From IMG/VR virus record IMGVR_UViG_3300021471_000026, positions 1 to 22,419 of that record: a stretch of DNA of 22,419 nt, one strand, 5' to 3'. Position numbers and translations under genes: made by a program. Every line of letters begins with the position of its first letter. Position 1 is the first letter of the stretch. Source of the stretch: a virus. The notes beneath the pieces were generated by a model. It saw only the letters and a list, made by a program, of their open reading frames with translations. It made no database searches and was not told the origin of the DNA. Below are positions 20,714 through 22,419 of this stretch, piece by piece.

Positions 20714-21694
20714 TTAAGTTACTGTTGCAAGAACAACCCAGCTTGGGAATGTGATTGCAGGAGCACCCTTAAATCCACCGACAATCTCTACGCTATAAGG
20801 ATCTTCCTCATGCTCAATTACTCTTGTCCAGAAACCAGCTTTTGGTTTCTTTGAGAATGTTGCTGTGTTAGGATCTGTTACAAGAACAAAGTTTCCAAGA
20901 GGATAGGGTCCTTCTCCGATCATAAAGACTTTCTTATCAGGAATGAAATAATTAAAGCTTCCAGATGAATCGTAATATCCGCCATCATATACTATCACAT
21001 CAAGCCCTTCGTCAGAGAATACATTAGAGATGACCTTGTTTGCAGCTTCTTTTCCAGAATTTTGAACTATGTTTGTGAAGTAATCATTCTTCTTAATATA
21101 ATTATATGTATTTGTGTTGAGTATGATCTTCTTTGGTGTAGCTCCTTTTCCTACATAAAGAGCCTTCATTGCCCTAATATCAGCAAGAATGTCAGTTGAG
21201 GCTGTTGACCATGTTCCTCCACTATAGGTTTGAATAGAATACGATTGAGAAAACACCACACCATTTTCAGAGATTGAAATAGAACCCGCAAGAGCATCCC
21301 AGACAAGTTTTTCCATTCTTGTGAAGGCTCTTGTTTTAAGCCAAGAAAGTCTATCAAGTAAGTAATTCTGTCTTATTGTCTTCTCTGATTGCTGCAAGAA
21401 TGCAAGATCTTCAACATCTATTGTGGTTTTTTCTTTGAAAGGTATTCCCTCCATTACTTTAACTGTCATACCTTTTACTGCGATCTTGGGAGCTGGTTCT
21501 CCTGGAAGTGCTGGTTGCATAAGCCCTGTTGCAGATTCATATTCTGCCCATTTGACATTATGCCTGGGGACAGTTTTTGTCTTAAGAATATCTCTAATTC
21601 CTATAAAGTTATCTATTGGTTGTTTTATAAGCTTAAACGCTTCATCAACTACTTGTTGACGCAGTTCTGGTAAATTGTTAATAAGGTTTCCCAT
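20714..21694 (-). CDS. Major capsid protein, lambda gpE family
   Basis: 326 residues; ATG at 21694 with AAAGGAGGG upstream; lambda E is 341. Landmarks of the gpE branch of HK97-fold capsid proteins: VKWAEYESATGLMQPALPGE and VKGMTVKVMEGIPFKEKTTI in the N-terminal part, a central helix with many charged residues, and FWTRVIEHEEDPYSVEIVGG near the C-terminus. The preceding gene is a gpD-like decoration protein, the usual partner of this family. It builds the icosahedral shell. Confidence 0.88.
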   Translation of the reverse strand: MGNLINNLPELRQQVVDEAFKLIKQPIDNFIGIRDILKTKTVPRHNVKWAEYESATGLMQPALPGEPAPKIAVKGMTVKVMEGIPFKEKTTIDVEDLAFLQQSEKTIRQNYLLDRLSWLKTRAFTRMEKLVWDALAGSISISENGVVFSQSYSIQTYSGGTWSTASTDILADIRAMKALYVGKGATPKKIILNTNTYNYIKKNDYFTNIVQNSGKEAANKVISNVFSDEGLDVIVYDGGYYDSSGSFNYFIPDKKVFMIGEGPYPLGNFVLVTDPNTATFSKKPKAGFWTRVIEHEEDPYSVEIVGGFKGAPAITFPSWVVLATVT

Positions 21695-21707
21695 TCTTTA
21701 CCCTCCT

Positions 21708-22100
21708 TTAAAATGAAAGAATCTCCACAGACCCTTTCTTAACGACTTTACCGTTAAGGTCTGCGAGAGCAGCAGCATCGTATCCTGTAATCTTTGATTT
21801 ATAGAAATCACCGTGAATTGCTATTACTGCATTATACTCTTCTCCAGCTGCAAGAGCAGGGACATCTTCAATAACTATACCAACAGCAGTCTCTGTTCCG
21901 TCTGATGCACTATCATCATATACCTGATATGTGCTATTAGCTGTTACGGTTCCAACAAGTGTCCCTGCATCAATAGCTGAATCTCCACCTGTTCTTCCTT
22001 TAAATGTTACACCTACAAGAACAAGGTTTTGATCATCATATATAAGCTCTTCGGTATCAGAATAAGTTGTAGTTGATAAAAGTGCCTTTTCGTATCCCAT
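21708..22100 (-). CDS. Head decoration protein, lambda gpD-like
   Basis: 130 residues (lambda D is 110); ATG at 22100 shares a base with the preceding stop. Beta-rich with Gly/Asp/Thr content. Landmarks of the gpD family: LVLVGVTFKGRTGGDSAIDA near residue 27, then AVGIVIEDVPALAAGEEYNA and VIAIHGDFYKSKITGYDAAA. The extra N-terminal strand region is common in larger members. Trimers bind the expanded capsid and stabilise it. Confidence 0.85.
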   Translation of the reverse strand: MGYEKALLSTTTYSDTEELIYDDQNLVLVGVTFKGRTGGDSAIDAGTLVGTVTANSTYQVYDDSASDGTETAVGIVIEDVPALAAGEEYNAVIAIHGDFYKSKITGYDAAALADLNGKVVKKGSVEILSF

Positions 22101-22419
22101 TATTTACCTCCTTCTATTAGTTTCTTAATATCTTCTAAAGTCTCTTTGACTTCTTTATCTGTATCAGTCTCTCCCCCTTTGCCTTCTGTATTGAGACCAG
22201 CTTCACTTAATTCAAGTGCTGGTCTGGATTTCAGAAGCTCTATTAAGAGTTCTTTTATCTCTGGGGGAACTGAAAGAAAGATTTTCTCCCACTTTTCTTT
22301 TTCGCTTGGGAGAATATAAGCTTTTCCACCTTCAGAGAACATAAGGCTCTCAACTTCCTTCTCAACTTCAGAAAGCCTTATTTTCTCTTCCTTTTTTTTC
22401 AACTCCTCCTCAAGCTTGG
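22100..22419 (-). CDS. Head maturation protease/scaffold, C-terminal part (5' end outside window)
   Basis: The frame is open to the right window edge; a TTG at 22402 could be read as a start but the upstream codons (KLEEELKKK) continue the same coiled coil. The visible ~105 residues have the layout of the scaffold tail of phage prohead proteases (Mu gpI and S49/U35-type): a helix EEKIRLSEVEKEVESLMF, then EGGKAYILPSEKEKWEKIF, a hydrophobic helix, a disordered Gly/Glu part and a final helix (LEDIKKLIEGGK). Position before gpD and gpE fits. The catalytic domain would be upstream. Confidence 0.65.
   Translation of the reverse strand, partial: KLEEELKKKEEKIRLSEVEKEVESLMFSEGGKAYILPSEKEKWEKIFLSVPPEIKELLIELLKSRPALELSEAGLNTEGKGGETDTDKEVKETLEDIKKLIEGGK

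Noticed and set aside
1-22419. CRISPR arrays, insertion sequences, integrase or transposase genes
   Set aside because: No regular direct-repeat array, no inverted-repeat-bounded transposase and no recombinase motif were seen anywhere in the window.

Overview
The window is part of a tailed double-stranded DNA phage or prophage with a siphovirus (long non-contractile tail) layout. Its host is probably a low-GC bacterium with strong AAGGAGGT-type ribosome binding sites. Proteins are rich in Lys, Glu and Ile. Coding DNA is AT-rich (about 33-42% GC in lines I counted by hand), while the RNA elements are much richer (57-58% in two 60-base lines of the 5.6-6.06 kb stretch). That contrast is typical of thermophiles, so I infer, without proof, a thermophilic Gram-positive-like or deep-branching host.

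Two convergent gene blocks meet near 6.1 kb. The left block (1-5592, + strand) is a tightly packed replication/early operon: a metallophosphoesterase (5' end outside the window), an unknown protein, a YlqD-like protein, a small PD-(D/E)XK-type nuclease, a DnaB-family replicative helicase, a protein carrying only sigma-70 region 4, an HELLH metallopeptidase-like protein, a tRNA-Gln(UUG), a nine-codon leader-like ORF, two unknown proteins, a strange tRNA-like element whose D and anticodon arms are replaced by one long hairpin, a coiled-coil protein and a membrane-anchored protein.

From about 5637 to 6066 lies the most interesting part: roughly 430 bases of GC-rich, non-coding, highly self-complementary sequence on the + strand. 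It has at least nine helices, a possible pseudoknot and two identical C-GGAAU-G capped hairpins, and it ends at a strong intrinsic terminator. In size, structure, phage setting and closeness to tRNA genes it resembles the class of giant ornate phage RNAs (GOLLD, ROOL), but I cannot assign it to either. The terminator also works for the opposing strand. It is followed by a 34-bp inverted-repeat site and a second AT-rich palindrome.

The right block (6185-22419, - strand, read right to left) is the late operon in standard lambda/HK97-like order: the C-terminal part of a head protease/scaffold, gpD-like decoration protein, gpE-like major capsid protein, head-tail connectors, tail terminator, a small protein, tail tube protein, a tail-assembly chaperone pair joined by a -1 frameshift signal (A AAA AAC, a 7-nt spacer and a roughly 17-bp stem), a 1382-residue tape measure protein, tail-tip and fibre proteins, then lysis: amidase endolysin, a TM/coiled-coil protein, a holin and a 57-residue charged protein. 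Most junctions are TAATG or short overlaps, so translation is likely coupled along the operon.
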